NCBI GenBank assembly: GCA_000431515.1
Contig: HF991347.1
Coordinates: 17,004 to 22,985 of the forward strand
From: Clostridium sp. CAG:632
GTDB lineage: Bacteria; Bacillota; Clostridia; Lachnospirales; Lachnospiraceae
Length of the DNA: 5,982 nucleotides
Direction of reading: 5' to 3'
Part shown: in pieces, positions 1 through 5,925 of the stretch
Numbering within the stretch: position 1 is the stretch's first letter
How the letters are laid out: each line of letters starts with the position of its first letter
Notes under the pieces: generated by a model
Told to the model about the DNA's origin: nothing
Seen by the model: only the letters and a program-made list of their open reading frames with translations
Database searches by the model: none
Position numbers and translations under genes: made by a program

Positions 1-317
1 CCGTGTTCCTCAAGAATCTTATCCAGTGACCGGCCTTCTACATAGTCCATGACAATGATAAATGTTTCATCATCTTCAATCACATCTATGATACTCGGCA
101 GATATGGATGCTTTAATCGTTTCAACGTATCTATTTCCGCCATCAGGCCCTGGCGAACAATATTGAAATCCATTCTTCCGTCTTTGCGGACCTCTTTGAC
201 CGCCCAGGTCTTATTGGCTTTTTCATTGATTGCCATATAGACAACACTCATGCCGCCATGTCCGATTTCACTTAATATTTTATATTTTCCATCTACTAAC
301 GATCCTATCTCCAGCAT
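1..317 (-). CDS. Hanks-type Ser/Thr protein kinase, N-terminal part (runs off the left edge)
   Basis: Only the first 105 codons are present, starting at the ATG at 315-317; the rest lies beyond position 1. The translation begins MLEIGSLVDGKYKILSEIG and shows the N-lobe of a eukaryotic-like kinase: a glycine-rich ATP loop GHGGMSVVY (residues 19-27), the ATP-anchoring lysine in WAVKEV (Lys41), the helix-C glutamate in AEIDTLKRLKHP (Glu61), and a hinge VMDYVEG (about 89-95). The catalytic HRD and DFG motifs, and any membrane or PASTA segments, are outside the window, so activity and topology cannot be judged. By family, it would phosphorylate Ser/Thr on proteins. The AGAAGGAG ribosome site (331-338) overlaps the stop codon of the upstream phosphatase gene. 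The 13-base gap to the ATG is long, but I see no better start. The 19-base gap and shared strand indicate an operon with the phosphatase, its likely antagonist. Confidence 0.93.
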   Translation of the reverse strand, partial: MLEIGSLVDGKYKILSEIGHGGMSVVYMAINEKANKTWAVKEVRKDGRMDFNIVRQGLMAEIDTLKRLKHPYLPSIIDVIEDDETFIIVMDYVEGRSLDKILEEH

Positions 318-336
318 ATCTGTCTTTTGTCTCCTT

Positions 337-1104
337 CTAATATGTACGGATGCTGACCACAGTTATGTTGTCTCGCTCCTGTCGCTGCTTATCCAACTCG
401 ATCAACGCTTCCATATTCTTTTTCATGCATTCTGAATCCGTCATACATGCCGGATTCAGATACTGATATATTTCTTCCGGTGAAATCTGATGTCGAAATC
501 CATCACTGCACAACATATAGACGGCATTCTGTCTTGGAATGCCCGAGAAATAATCCGGCTGAACCGTTTCAGAAGCCCCGACACACTGCAGTAAAACGCT
601 TCGTCTGGGATCTCGTTCTGCTTCTTCGGGAGTTAATCTGCCACAGGCAATCTCCTGCGCAACCACTGTCTGATCCTGTGTCAAAACCTGAATATGATCT
701 GCAATCTCATAAGCTCTGGTATCACCTACATTCAGGATATGATACCTTGTGCCGGTTATTAACAGTGCTGTAACCGTAGTTCCGAGATTGATTCCGGTCT
801 GCTTCCCGTAATTCTTAATCTTCTCATTATTCTCTGTTATAATCTGATTCCAGTCCCGTTGCAGGACCTGTTCCTCTAATCCATTGCGAAGCAGCTGCGG
901 AAGCTGATGGTCACTCCATTTTTCAAATGCCCGGATCAGAGTTGCACTGGCTACTTCTCCTTTCGCCAGACCACCCATGCCATCGCACAGTACCGCCAAA
1001 ACAACATTTCCATAGTTGCTGCGGAACTGCCGCACACTGAAACTATCCTGATTGGTATTTTTCGTCAGCCCGATATCGGTCGTTGCTGAAATTATAAATT
1101 TCAC
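337..1104 (-). CDS. PP2C-family protein Ser/Thr phosphatase (Stp/PrpC-like)
   Basis: A 255-residue single-domain, soluble, metal-dependent protein phosphatase, close to the usual 240-260 residues of bacterial Stp/PrpC proteins, with no signal peptide or membrane segment. Motifs in order: NQDS with Asp20; the metal-binding CDGMGG (Asp41, Gly42); GEVAS (49-53); GTTVTALL (108-115); NVGDTRAY (125-132, Asp128); MLCSDGF (Asp201, Gly202); and RDNITVVSI (Asp245, Asn246). It should remove phosphate from Ser/Thr on proteins, most likely the targets of the kinase encoded just downstream. The position that is normally Arg in the GxxRxxNED motif of housekeeping Stp proteins is Lys15 here (GLTKNTNQD). The start is GTG at 1102-1104, preceded by GAGG (1110-1113, five-base gap) and a stronger GGGGAGG (1116-1122, 11-base gap). 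It is the first gene of the phosphatase-kinase operon and has its own promoter upstream. Confidence 0.95.
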   Translation of the reverse strand: MKFIISATTDIGLTKNTNQDSFSVRQFRSNYGNVVLAVLCDGMGGLAKGEVASATLIRAFEKWSDHQLPQLLRNGLEEQVLQRDWNQIITENNEKIKNYGKQTGINLGTTVTALLITGTRYHILNVGDTRAYEIADHIQVLTQDQTVVAQEIACGRLTPEEAERDPRRSVLLQCVGASETVQPDYFSGIPRQNAVYMLCSDGFRHQISPEEIYQYLNPACMTDSECMKKNMEALIELDKQRQERDNITVVSIRTY

Positions 1105-1149
1105 TGTTTCCTCTACCTCCCCTATACTTTCAATCCCCTGTTTATTCTA

Positions 1150-1179
1150 ATTCTATCATTTTCCGCCTTATAATGTCAA
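1150..1179 (-). promoter_or_regulatory. Sigma-A-type promoter of the phosphatase-kinase operon
   Basis: Read on the minus strand, a perfect -35 TTGACA (1174-1179) is followed after 18 bases by TAGAAT (-10, 1150-1155), one base from consensus. Transcription would start near 1143, giving a leader of about 40 bases before the GTG of the phosphatase gene. It lies downstream of the glgB terminator, in AT-rich sequence, so the signalling pair can be transcribed separately from glgB. Read from sequence only. Confidence 0.7.
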
Positions 1180-1265
1180 ATATTAAATTATTTTTTATCT
1201 AACGTTATATATTTTTATACATTTATATTTTATGAATCTATCCTATAAATACCGCACACCACAAC

Positions 1266-1302
1266 AAAAAGAGGTAATCCACTCTTTTCAGGATTACCTC
1301 TC
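1266..1302 (-). terminator. Rho-independent terminator after glgB
   Basis: On the minus strand, AGAGGTAATCC and GGATTACCTCT form a perfect 11-base-pair stem (1270-1280 with 1291-1301) around a 10-base loop, followed directly by TTTTT (1266-1270; the first T is also the last stem base). It lies about 90 bases after the glgB stop and before the phosphatase promoter, so it ends the tetR-glgB transcript. On the plus strand the stem is followed only by mixed sequence, so it is probably one-directional. Confidence 0.88.
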
Positions 1303-1390
1303 TCAAGCTTTTTCTATATACTTATTAACCTGCCGGTATCAGACTTCATTAATTTATTGAACAACTCATTTTCGACAATCTCTATCCTTA

Positions 1391-3760
1391 CTACTTCTTT
1401 TCCTTACTTCCGGCAGGCTTTGCCTTGTCAGCCGCAGCCTTCTTATCCACAACTTTCTTCTTTGCCGGTACCTTCTTCTCTGCTGCCTTTGCTTTCTTCG
1501 CTGCTTTCTCCTCTGCCTGTTTCTCCAGATACACCTTATTATCTACATAATCATACTTAAATACAACGACTGACAATGGCGGCAGTGTAAAGGAAATATA
1601 CTGCTCCTTACCATCACACGAACCCGGAATCGCCTGCAATGGCTTCTTATTAACTCTTCCTTCGCCCTCGAACTCCTCTGCATCAGAGTTTAAAATCTCA
1701 GTATAGCTTCCCAGACATGGTACGCCTACCCAGAATTTCTCCCGTTCCACCGGTGTGAAATTACATATAAACAGTAACTGATCCCTCGCAGTAGAACCTC
1801 TCCGAATAAAGGATATCTGACTATGCTCATTATCATTACAGTTGATCCATTCAAAGCCCATCTGATCGCAGTCATTATAGTAGAATGCATCATACTTCTT
1901 ATACAGTGCATTCAGTTTCTTTACGAATTTCTGCAGACCCTGATGTCCCGGCTGATCCAGTATATACCAGTCAAGGCTTCGTGCCTCACTCCATTCCCGT
2001 TCCTGTCCGAACTCTTGTCCCATGAACAACAGTTTTTTGCCCGGATGCGCATACATGAACCCATAAGCGGTCTTTAAGTTTGCAAACTTCTCCGGCATGG
2101 TTCCCGGCATCTTTAAGAGCATGGAGCACTTTAAGTGTACGACCTCATCATGTGAGATAACCAGAATAAAGTTCTCGGAATATGTGTACATCAGACTGAA
2201 GGTCAATCGATTGTGGTTAAAGGACCGGAAATATGGATCCAGCTTCATATATTCCAGAAAATCATTCATCCAGCCCATATTCCATTTATATAAATATCCC
2301 AGTCCATCCATGGAAACCGGTGCCGTAACACCTGCCCAGGATGTTGATTCCTCTGCGATCATCAATGCTCCCGGAACCCGTTCCTCTACCATCCGGTTCA
2401 GATGCTGCATAAATGCGATAGCATCCAGATTCTCTTTACCGCCGTTCTTGTTCGGCAGCCATTCTCCATCCTGTTTCCCATAATCCAGATATAACATAGA
2501 TGCAACTGCGTCCACACGCAGACCATCGATATGGAACTTCTCAAGCCAGAACAATGCATTGGCAACCAGGAAATTCTGCACCTCATTTCTGGAATAATCA
2601 AAGATATAGGTACCCCAGTCCGGATGCTCTCCACGCCGTGGATCCGGATGCTCATACAGCGGCATGCCGTCAAACCGTCCCAGACCATGTGCATCTTTTG
2701 GAAAATGTGCCGGTACCCAATCCAGGATCACATAGATTCCATTCTTATGCATGTAATCCACAAAATACATAAAATCTTCCGGCAGACCATATCGTCTGGT
2801 CGGTGCATAATAATTCGTCACCTGATAGCCCCAGGACCCATCAAACGGATACTCTGCAATACCCATCAGTTCAATATGCGTATATCCCATTTCTTTAATA
2901 TAATCTGCGATCATCGGTGCCAGATCCCGATAATTATAAAATCCATTATCGCTATCCTCGATTGCTTTTTTCCAGGATCCCAGATGCATCTCATAGATTG
3001 CCATCGGCATCCGGAGCGAATCTGTCCTTTTTGTATGCTGCCGTTTCTCGATCCAGGATGTATCCTTCCATTTATGCTTACCCAGATTTACAACTACCGA
3101 CGCATTATCCGGACGGAACTGGCAACAGTTTCCGTATGGATCTGCTTTATAGATCAATTCATCAAAACGAGTCAGAATCTGGAACTTATATACAGCTCCT
3201 TCCTTCACGCCCGGAATAAACAATTCATGAATACCGGATGGACCCATCATATTCATCGGATGCAGTGCTCCATCCCACATATTAAAATCGCCAACCACAC
3301 TGACCCGTCGTGCATTCGGAGCCCATACCGCAAAATAGGTACCTTCCACACCATTCAGCTTCATCGGATGTGCACCCAGCTTCTCATAAATCTCATAATG
3401 TTTACCCTCGGCAAACAGATAAATATCCATATCACTGATCTGTGGCTCAAATGCATACGGATCTGCCAATGTCACCGTAGATCCATCCTCATAGGTTGTC
3501 TCAAATACATAGTTCTTATAAACCTTTTTCGGTAAATATAATCCAAAGAAACCGTCCTCTCCGACCGGCTCCATTTCCATTACATTCTTTCCTGTACTGC
3601 TCATAACCTTTACACAGACAGCATGCGGCTTATAAGCTGTAACCACCTGTCCTTTATAATAATCATGAAGTCCCAGTAACTTCTTTGGATTATTGTTTTT
3701 TCCTGCGATCAATTCATCATACTGAATCCAATTAATCCATCGTTGCAGTTTTTCGTTCAT
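1391..3760 (-). CDS. glgB: 1,4-alpha-glucan branching enzyme (GlgB, GH13) with Lys/Ala-rich C-terminal tail
   Basis: A cytoplasmic enzyme that cuts alpha-1,4 glucan chains and rejoins them by alpha-1,6 bonds in glycogen synthesis. Numbering is from the ATG at 3758-3760 (789 residues). Order: an N1 module (about 23-103, PKKLLGLHDYYKGQ); a CBM48 (about 128-213, FAVWAPNARRVSVVGDFNMW); the GH13 barrel with YEMHLGSW (256-263), GIAEYPFDGSWGYQ (300-313) and DWVPAHF (347-353); GLRVDAVASM with nucleophile Asp417; MIAEEST with acid/base Glu470; ISHDEVVH with Asp538; then the C-terminal all-beta domain ending near PPLSVVVFKYD (about 737). All three catalytic carboxylates are present. Residues 742-789 are an extra tail with 18 Lys and 12 Ala in 48 positions. 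The gene ends in tandem stops, TAG then TAA. It follows the tetR gene by 28 bases and has no promoter of its own that I can see. An ATG two codons upstream (3764-3766) is the alternative start. Confidence 0.96.
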   Translation of the reverse strand: MNEKLQRWINWIQYDELIAGKNNNPKKLLGLHDYYKGQVVTAYKPHAVCVKVMSSTGKNVMEMEPVGEDGFFGLYLPKKVYKNYVFETTYEDGSTVTLADPYAFEPQISDMDIYLFAEGKHYEIYEKLGAHPMKLNGVEGTYFAVWAPNARRVSVVGDFNMWDGALHPMNMMGPSGIHELFIPGVKEGAVYKFQILTRFDELIYKADPYGNCCQFRPDNASVVVNLGKHKWKDTSWIEKRQHTKRTDSLRMPMAIYEMHLGSWKKAIEDSDNGFYNYRDLAPMIADYIKEMGYTHIELMGIAEYPFDGSWGYQVTNYYAPTRRYGLPEDFMYFVDYMHKNGIYVILDWVPAHFPKDAHGLGRFDGMPLYEHPDPRRGEHPDWGTYIFDYSRNEVQNFLVANALFWLEKFHIDGLRVDAVASMLYLDYGKQDGEWLPNKNGGKENLDAIAFMQHLNRMVEERVPGALMIAEESTSWAGVTAPVSMDGLGYLYKWNMGWMNDFLEYMKLDPYFRSFNHNRLTFSLMYTYSENFILVISHDEVVHLKCSMLLKMPGTMPEKFANLKTAYGFMYAHPGKKLLFMGQEFGQEREWSEARSLDWYILDQPGHQGLQKFVKKLNALYKKYDAFYYNDCDQMGFEWINCNDNEHSQISFIRRGSTARDQLLFICNFTPVEREKFWVGVPCLGSYTEILNSDAEEFEGEGRVNKKPLQAIPGSCDGKEQYISFTLPPLSVVVFKYDYVDNKVYLEKQAEEKAAKKAKAAEKKVPAKKKVVDKKAAADKAKPAGSKEKK

Positions 3761-3769
3761 ACCCATATA

Positions 3770-3775
3770 CCTCTC
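3770..3775 (-). promoter_or_regulatory. Ribosome binding site that decides the glgB start
   Basis: GAGAGG on the minus strand lies three bases before the ATG at 3764-3766 and nine bases before the in-frame ATG at 3758-3760. Three bases is too short for normal initiation, so the second ATG (protein MNEKLQRW...) is preferred. The choice changes the protein by only two residues. Confidence 0.6.
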
Positions 3776-3788
3776 TTCCTATTTATGT

Positions 3789-4382
3789 TTATGAATAAAT
3801 TCCATACATAAACTGTCTCACCAATTCCCAGATCGCATGCGGATTTCCCAACTGTTCCGCAGATACTCCCCGTTCATCCATAACTAAAATATAATGACTG
3901 ATCACACCCTGAAAACTGATTGCAAACTGTTCCTGCCTGCCATTCATATTTCCCAGCTTATCACCCGCCCGGACAAAAAAATCCGTAGTTGCCCGAAACA
4001 TTCGTTTCATATAAGGTGCCACTGCCTTAAAAGCCTCGTTCTCCCTGGCCGAATAATTCAGACTCAATAGCAGGAAATATAACTCCCGGTTCTCCTGTGC
4101 GATTTCTACAAATGTACATGCCAGCCGGTACAATGTATCCTTCGGTTCTCCCTGATATCCGGCCGCCACCTGTTCCAGGCGTTCACAAAACGGCTCACAG
4201 TTCTCCCGGAGCAACGCCTCCAATAACCCAAGCTTACTCTTAAAATAATAATACAATGTCGGCTTCGTAACTCCTGCGGCTGTTGCAATCTCCTGTACAC
4301 CTACTGCATCATAGCCTCGTTGATAAAACAAATGAATCGCACAAGACAGAATCCTGGCCCGGTTATCTGCCCCATCTGCCAA
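3789..4382 (-). CDS. TetR/AcrR-family transcriptional regulator, probable alpha-glucan regulator
   Basis: A 197-residue one-component repressor when started at the TTG at 4380-4382. The N-terminal three-helix DNA-binding domain is typical of TetR: NRARILSCAIHLFYQRGYD (7-25), then the helix-turn-helix VGVQEIATAAGVTKPTLYYYF (about 27-47) and KSKLGLLEALL. Residues from about 60 on form the variable ligand-binding and dimerisation domain, which gives no clue to the ligand. The TTG start is chosen because GGGGGAG lies six bases upstream and the predicted transcription start (about 4411) lies downstream of any earlier start; the open frame extends to a TTG at 4427, but that codon sits inside the operator. 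The gene is upstream of glgB in the same direction with no terminator between them, and divergent from the GH13 gene. A palindrome over its own promoter suggests autorepression. That it controls glucan genes is inferred from context. Confidence 0.9.
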   Translation of the reverse strand: MADGADNRARILSCAIHLFYQRGYDAVGVQEIATAAGVTKPTLYYYFKSKLGLLEALLRENCEPFCERLEQVAAGYQGEPKDTLYRLACTFVEIAQENRELYFLLLSLNYSARENEAFKAVAPYMKRMFRATTDFFVRAGDKLGNMNGRQEQFAISFQGVISHYILVMDERGVSAEQLGNPHAIWELVRQFMYGIYS

Positions 4383-4388
4383 AAGCCA

Positions 4389-4395
4389 CTCCCCC
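4389..4395 (-). promoter_or_regulatory. Ribosome binding site setting the TTG start of the tetR-family gene
   Basis: GGGGGAG on the minus strand (extended AAAGGGGGAG, 4389-4398) sits six bases upstream of TTG at 4380-4382. No in-frame ATG or GTG lies near it, and the first in-frame ATG is far inside the protein, beyond the DNA-binding domain. The site therefore fixes a non-ATG start. Confidence 0.75.
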
Positions 4396-4417
4396 TTTAT
4401 CAAACCAATATAACTAC

Positions 4418-4446
4418 AGTATACCAATCGGTATATTTCTTGTCAA
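4418..4446 (-). promoter_or_regulatory. Sigma-A promoter of the tetR-glgB operon
   Basis: On the minus strand, a perfect TTGACA (4441-4446), a 17-base spacer (4424-4440) and TATACT (4418-4423). The expected start is near 4411, giving a leader of about 28 bases before the TTG. The spacer and -10 contain the 6-4-6 palindrome at 4420-4435, so a bound dimer would block RNA polymerase. This appears to be the only promoter for both tetR and glgB. Confidence 0.85.
4420..4435. promoter_or_regulatory. Putative operator for the TetR-family regulator
   Basis: A perfect 16-base inverted repeat, TATACC-AATC-GGTATA, within the size range of TetR-family operators. It covers most of the -10 and the adjoining half of the spacer of the tetR promoter. 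Its position is classic for autorepression. Its near edge is 32 bases from the -35 of the divergent GH13 promoter, so direct blocking of that promoter is less certain. The assignment to the neighbouring regulator is an inference from location and symmetry. Confidence 0.7.
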
Positions 4447-4467
4447 TGCAGGAATGCAAATGATTGA

Positions 4468-4496
4468 TTGACAAATAATTTATATCTCCCTATACT
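4468..4496 (+). promoter_or_regulatory. Sigma-A promoter of the GH13 hydrolase gene
   Basis: Perfect TTGACA (4468-4473), a 17-base spacer, and TATACT (4491-4496). The start is expected near 4503, leaving a leader of about 53 bases that contains a palindrome at 4518-4533. It diverges from the tetR promoter, with 21 bases between the two -35 boxes. Confidence 0.85.
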
Positions 4497-4517
4497 GTTT
4501 TTGTATTCAATTTATCA

Positions 4518-4533
4518 TGCATATACTTATGCA
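4518..4533. promoter_or_regulatory. Palindrome in the leader of the GH13 gene
   Basis: TGCATA-TACT-TATGCA, a perfect 6-4-6 inverted repeat about 15 bases after the predicted transcription start and 10 bases before the AGGAGG site. It could be an operator placed to block transcription from the promoter, or a small RNA hairpin near the ribosome site. Its sequence differs from the operator at 4420-4435 and lacks the central CG of typical CcpA/LacI sites, so I cannot name a binding protein. AT-rich sequence can give such repeats by chance. Confidence 0.35.
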
Positions 4534-4556
4534 CAGAAACCAAAGGAGGGCTTATT

Positions 4557-5870
4557 ATGTGGGCTTACGAAAGTGTTTTCTATCAAATATATCCATTGGG
4601 ATTCTGTGGTGCTCCGTTTGAAAATGACGGCATCACCACATCCCGGATCTTAAAAGTCATTGACTGGATTCCTCATATTCAGAAACTGGGAATTAATGCT
4701 ATCTATTTCTCACCGGTCTTTGAATCCGATACGCATGGTTATAACACCAGAGATTATACAAAGATCGACTGCCGTCTCGGCACCAATGAAGATTTTAAAA
4801 AGGTCTGTGAGGCTTTACATGCCGCCGGGATCAAGGTAGTACTGGATGGTGTGTTCAATCATGTGGGCCGTGGCTTCTGGGCATTCCAGGATGTCTTGAA
4901 AAACCGTGAGAATTCACGGTATAAGGACTGGTTTGCACGTATTGCTTTTGATGGTAATTCCAACTACAATGACGGCCTCTGGTACGAGGGCTGGGAAGGC
5001 AACTATGATCTCGTTAAATTAAATCTCCGAAATGAGGAGGTCATCCTGCATATTTTATCCTGCGTACAGGGCTGGGTCGATGAATTCGATATCGACGGCC
5101 TGCGTCTGGATGTCTGCTATTGTCTGGATCGTGATTTTCTGAAACGGTTACGCAGTTTTGCCAATCAGGTAAAACCGGAATTCCTGCTTTTAGGGGAACT
5201 GCTTCACGGCGACTACAACCAGTTCGTAAATGATGAGATGTGCCATAGTGCTACCAACTACGAATGCTATAAGGGTCTGTATTCCAGCTTTAACAGCATG
5301 AATATGTTTGAGATCGTTCATTCGCTTCTGCGTCAGTTTGGTCCGGAGAACTGGACCCTGTATAAAGGAAAACATCTGTTGAGCTTTGTTGATAATCATG
5401 ATGTCAGCCGGATTGCCAGCACCCTGACCAACGAGCGGCATCTGCCTCTTATCTATGCTATGGCATTCGGCATGCCGGGGATCCCATGTGTCTACTATGG
5501 CAGCGAATGGGGGGCAAAGGCAAACAAGAGCGAGGGTGACCCGGCTCTGCGTGCCTGCTTTGATGCTCCGATTGAAAATGAACTGACAGACTGGATCTCC
5601 AAGCTGGCTCATGCCAAACGTAACAGCAAAGCATTGAACTATGGCGCCTTTAAGTCGCTGGTACTGACCAACCGCCAATGTATTTTTGAACGGGAATGTG
5701 ACGGCGAACGAGTTCTCGTTGCAATTAATGCAGATGAGAGTCCATATACCGCACACTTCGATGCAAGAGCCGGTCAGGCTATTGATTTGATCACAGGTGA
5801 ACTGCATGATTTCGGCGGTGGTAGTGAGCTTCCACCGTACAGTGCTTATTTCTGGAAGACCGAGTGCTAG
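4557..5870 (+). CDS. Cytoplasmic GH13 alpha-glucan hydrolase (alpha-amylase/maltodextrinase family)
   Basis: A 437-residue GH13 enzyme with no signal peptide, no N-terminal CBM34 or CBM48, and no membrane segment. It opens directly with the barrel (YESVFYQIYPLGF, 4-16), so it should act on maltodextrins or glycogen-derived chains inside the cell. Conserved motifs: DGVFNH (97-102); GLRLDVCYC with nucleophile Asp185 and Arg183; LLGELLHGDY with acid/base Glu214; FVDNHDVSR with Asp282 and His281; and MPGIPCVYYGSEWG (306-319). A short C-terminal beta domain ends in PPYSAYFWKTEC. All catalytic residues are intact. The start is ATG with AGGAGG (4544-4549) seven bases upstream. It has its own strong promoter and is divergent from the tetR-glgB operon. 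Substrate (maltooligosaccharide, cyclodextrin or pullulan-type) and main product cannot be told from sequence; 'alpha-glycosidase' is the safest name. G+C appears somewhat higher in its second half, without other signs of transfer. Confidence 0.93.
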   Translation: MWAYESVFYQIYPLGFCGAPFENDGITTSRILKVIDWIPHIQKLGINAIYFSPVFESDTHGYNTRDYTKIDCRLGTNEDFKKVCEALHAAGIKVVLDGVFNHVGRGFWAFQDVLKNRENSRYKDWFARIAFDGNSNYNDGLWYEGWEGNYDLVKLNLRNEEVILHILSCVQGWVDEFDIDGLRLDVCYCLDRDFLKRLRSFANQVKPEFLLLGELLHGDYNQFVNDEMCHSATNYECYKGLYSSFNSMNMFEIVHSLLRQFGPENWTLYKGKHLLSFVDNHDVSRIASTLTNERHLPLIYAMAFGMPGIPCVYYGSEWGAKANKSEGDPALRACFDAPIENELTDWISKLAHAKRNSKALNYGAFKSLVLTNRQCIFERECDGERVLVAINADESPYTAHFDARAGQAIDLITGELHDFGGGSELPPYSAYFWKTEC

Positions 5871-5895
5871 AGTGCGGATTATTTCAGAAAATCTC

Positions 5896-5925
5896 AAAAA
5901 ACCTGTAGCATAAGAAACTACTACA
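5896..5925 (-). terminator. Weak terminator-like hairpin on the minus strand
   Basis: On the minus strand, TGTAG and CTACA (5921-5925 with 5904-5908) enclose a 12-base loop and are followed, after GG, by TTTTTT (5896-5901). The stem has only five pairs, so termination would be weak. If real, it would serve a convergent gene entering from the right. I see no intrinsic terminator for the GH13 gene on the plus strand in 5871-5982. Confidence 0.2.

Noticed and set aside
49..773. Several short plus-strand open frames over the kinase and phosphatase genes
   Set aside because: They are antisense to two genes with intact motifs, and their products show no coherent domain.
1303..1390. Short minus-strand peptides (for example MKSDTGRLISI) between the glgB stop and the terminator
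   Set aside because: They are only about 6-11 codons long with no convincing ribosome site, and the segment is best read as the 3' untranslated part of glgB.
1394..1546. The Lys/Ala tail as a frameshift artefact
   Set aside because: The tail follows the beta domain without a break, keeps one composition throughout, and ends in tandem stops. A shifted frame would not be expected to give such a biased Lys/Ala/Glu composition.
2531..3535. Plus-strand open frame of 334 codons
   Set aside because: It lies wholly antisense to glgB, whose protein is clearly conserved. Its translation is rich in Ile, His, Arg and Cys with no recognisable domain, as expected of a shadow frame.
4441..4473. TGTCAAT...ATTGACA as a separate operator
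   Set aside because: The arms are the two -35 boxes themselves, 19 bases apart, so the symmetry is explained by the facing promoters.
4440..4540. A CcpA (cre) site near the GH13 promoter
   Set aside because: No stretch matches the TGWAANCGNTNWCA consensus; the nearest candidate palindrome lacks the central CG.
5190..5897. Minus-strand open frame of 235 codons
   Set aside because: It is antisense to the GH13 catalytic domain, which carries all family motifs. The translation shows no family features.
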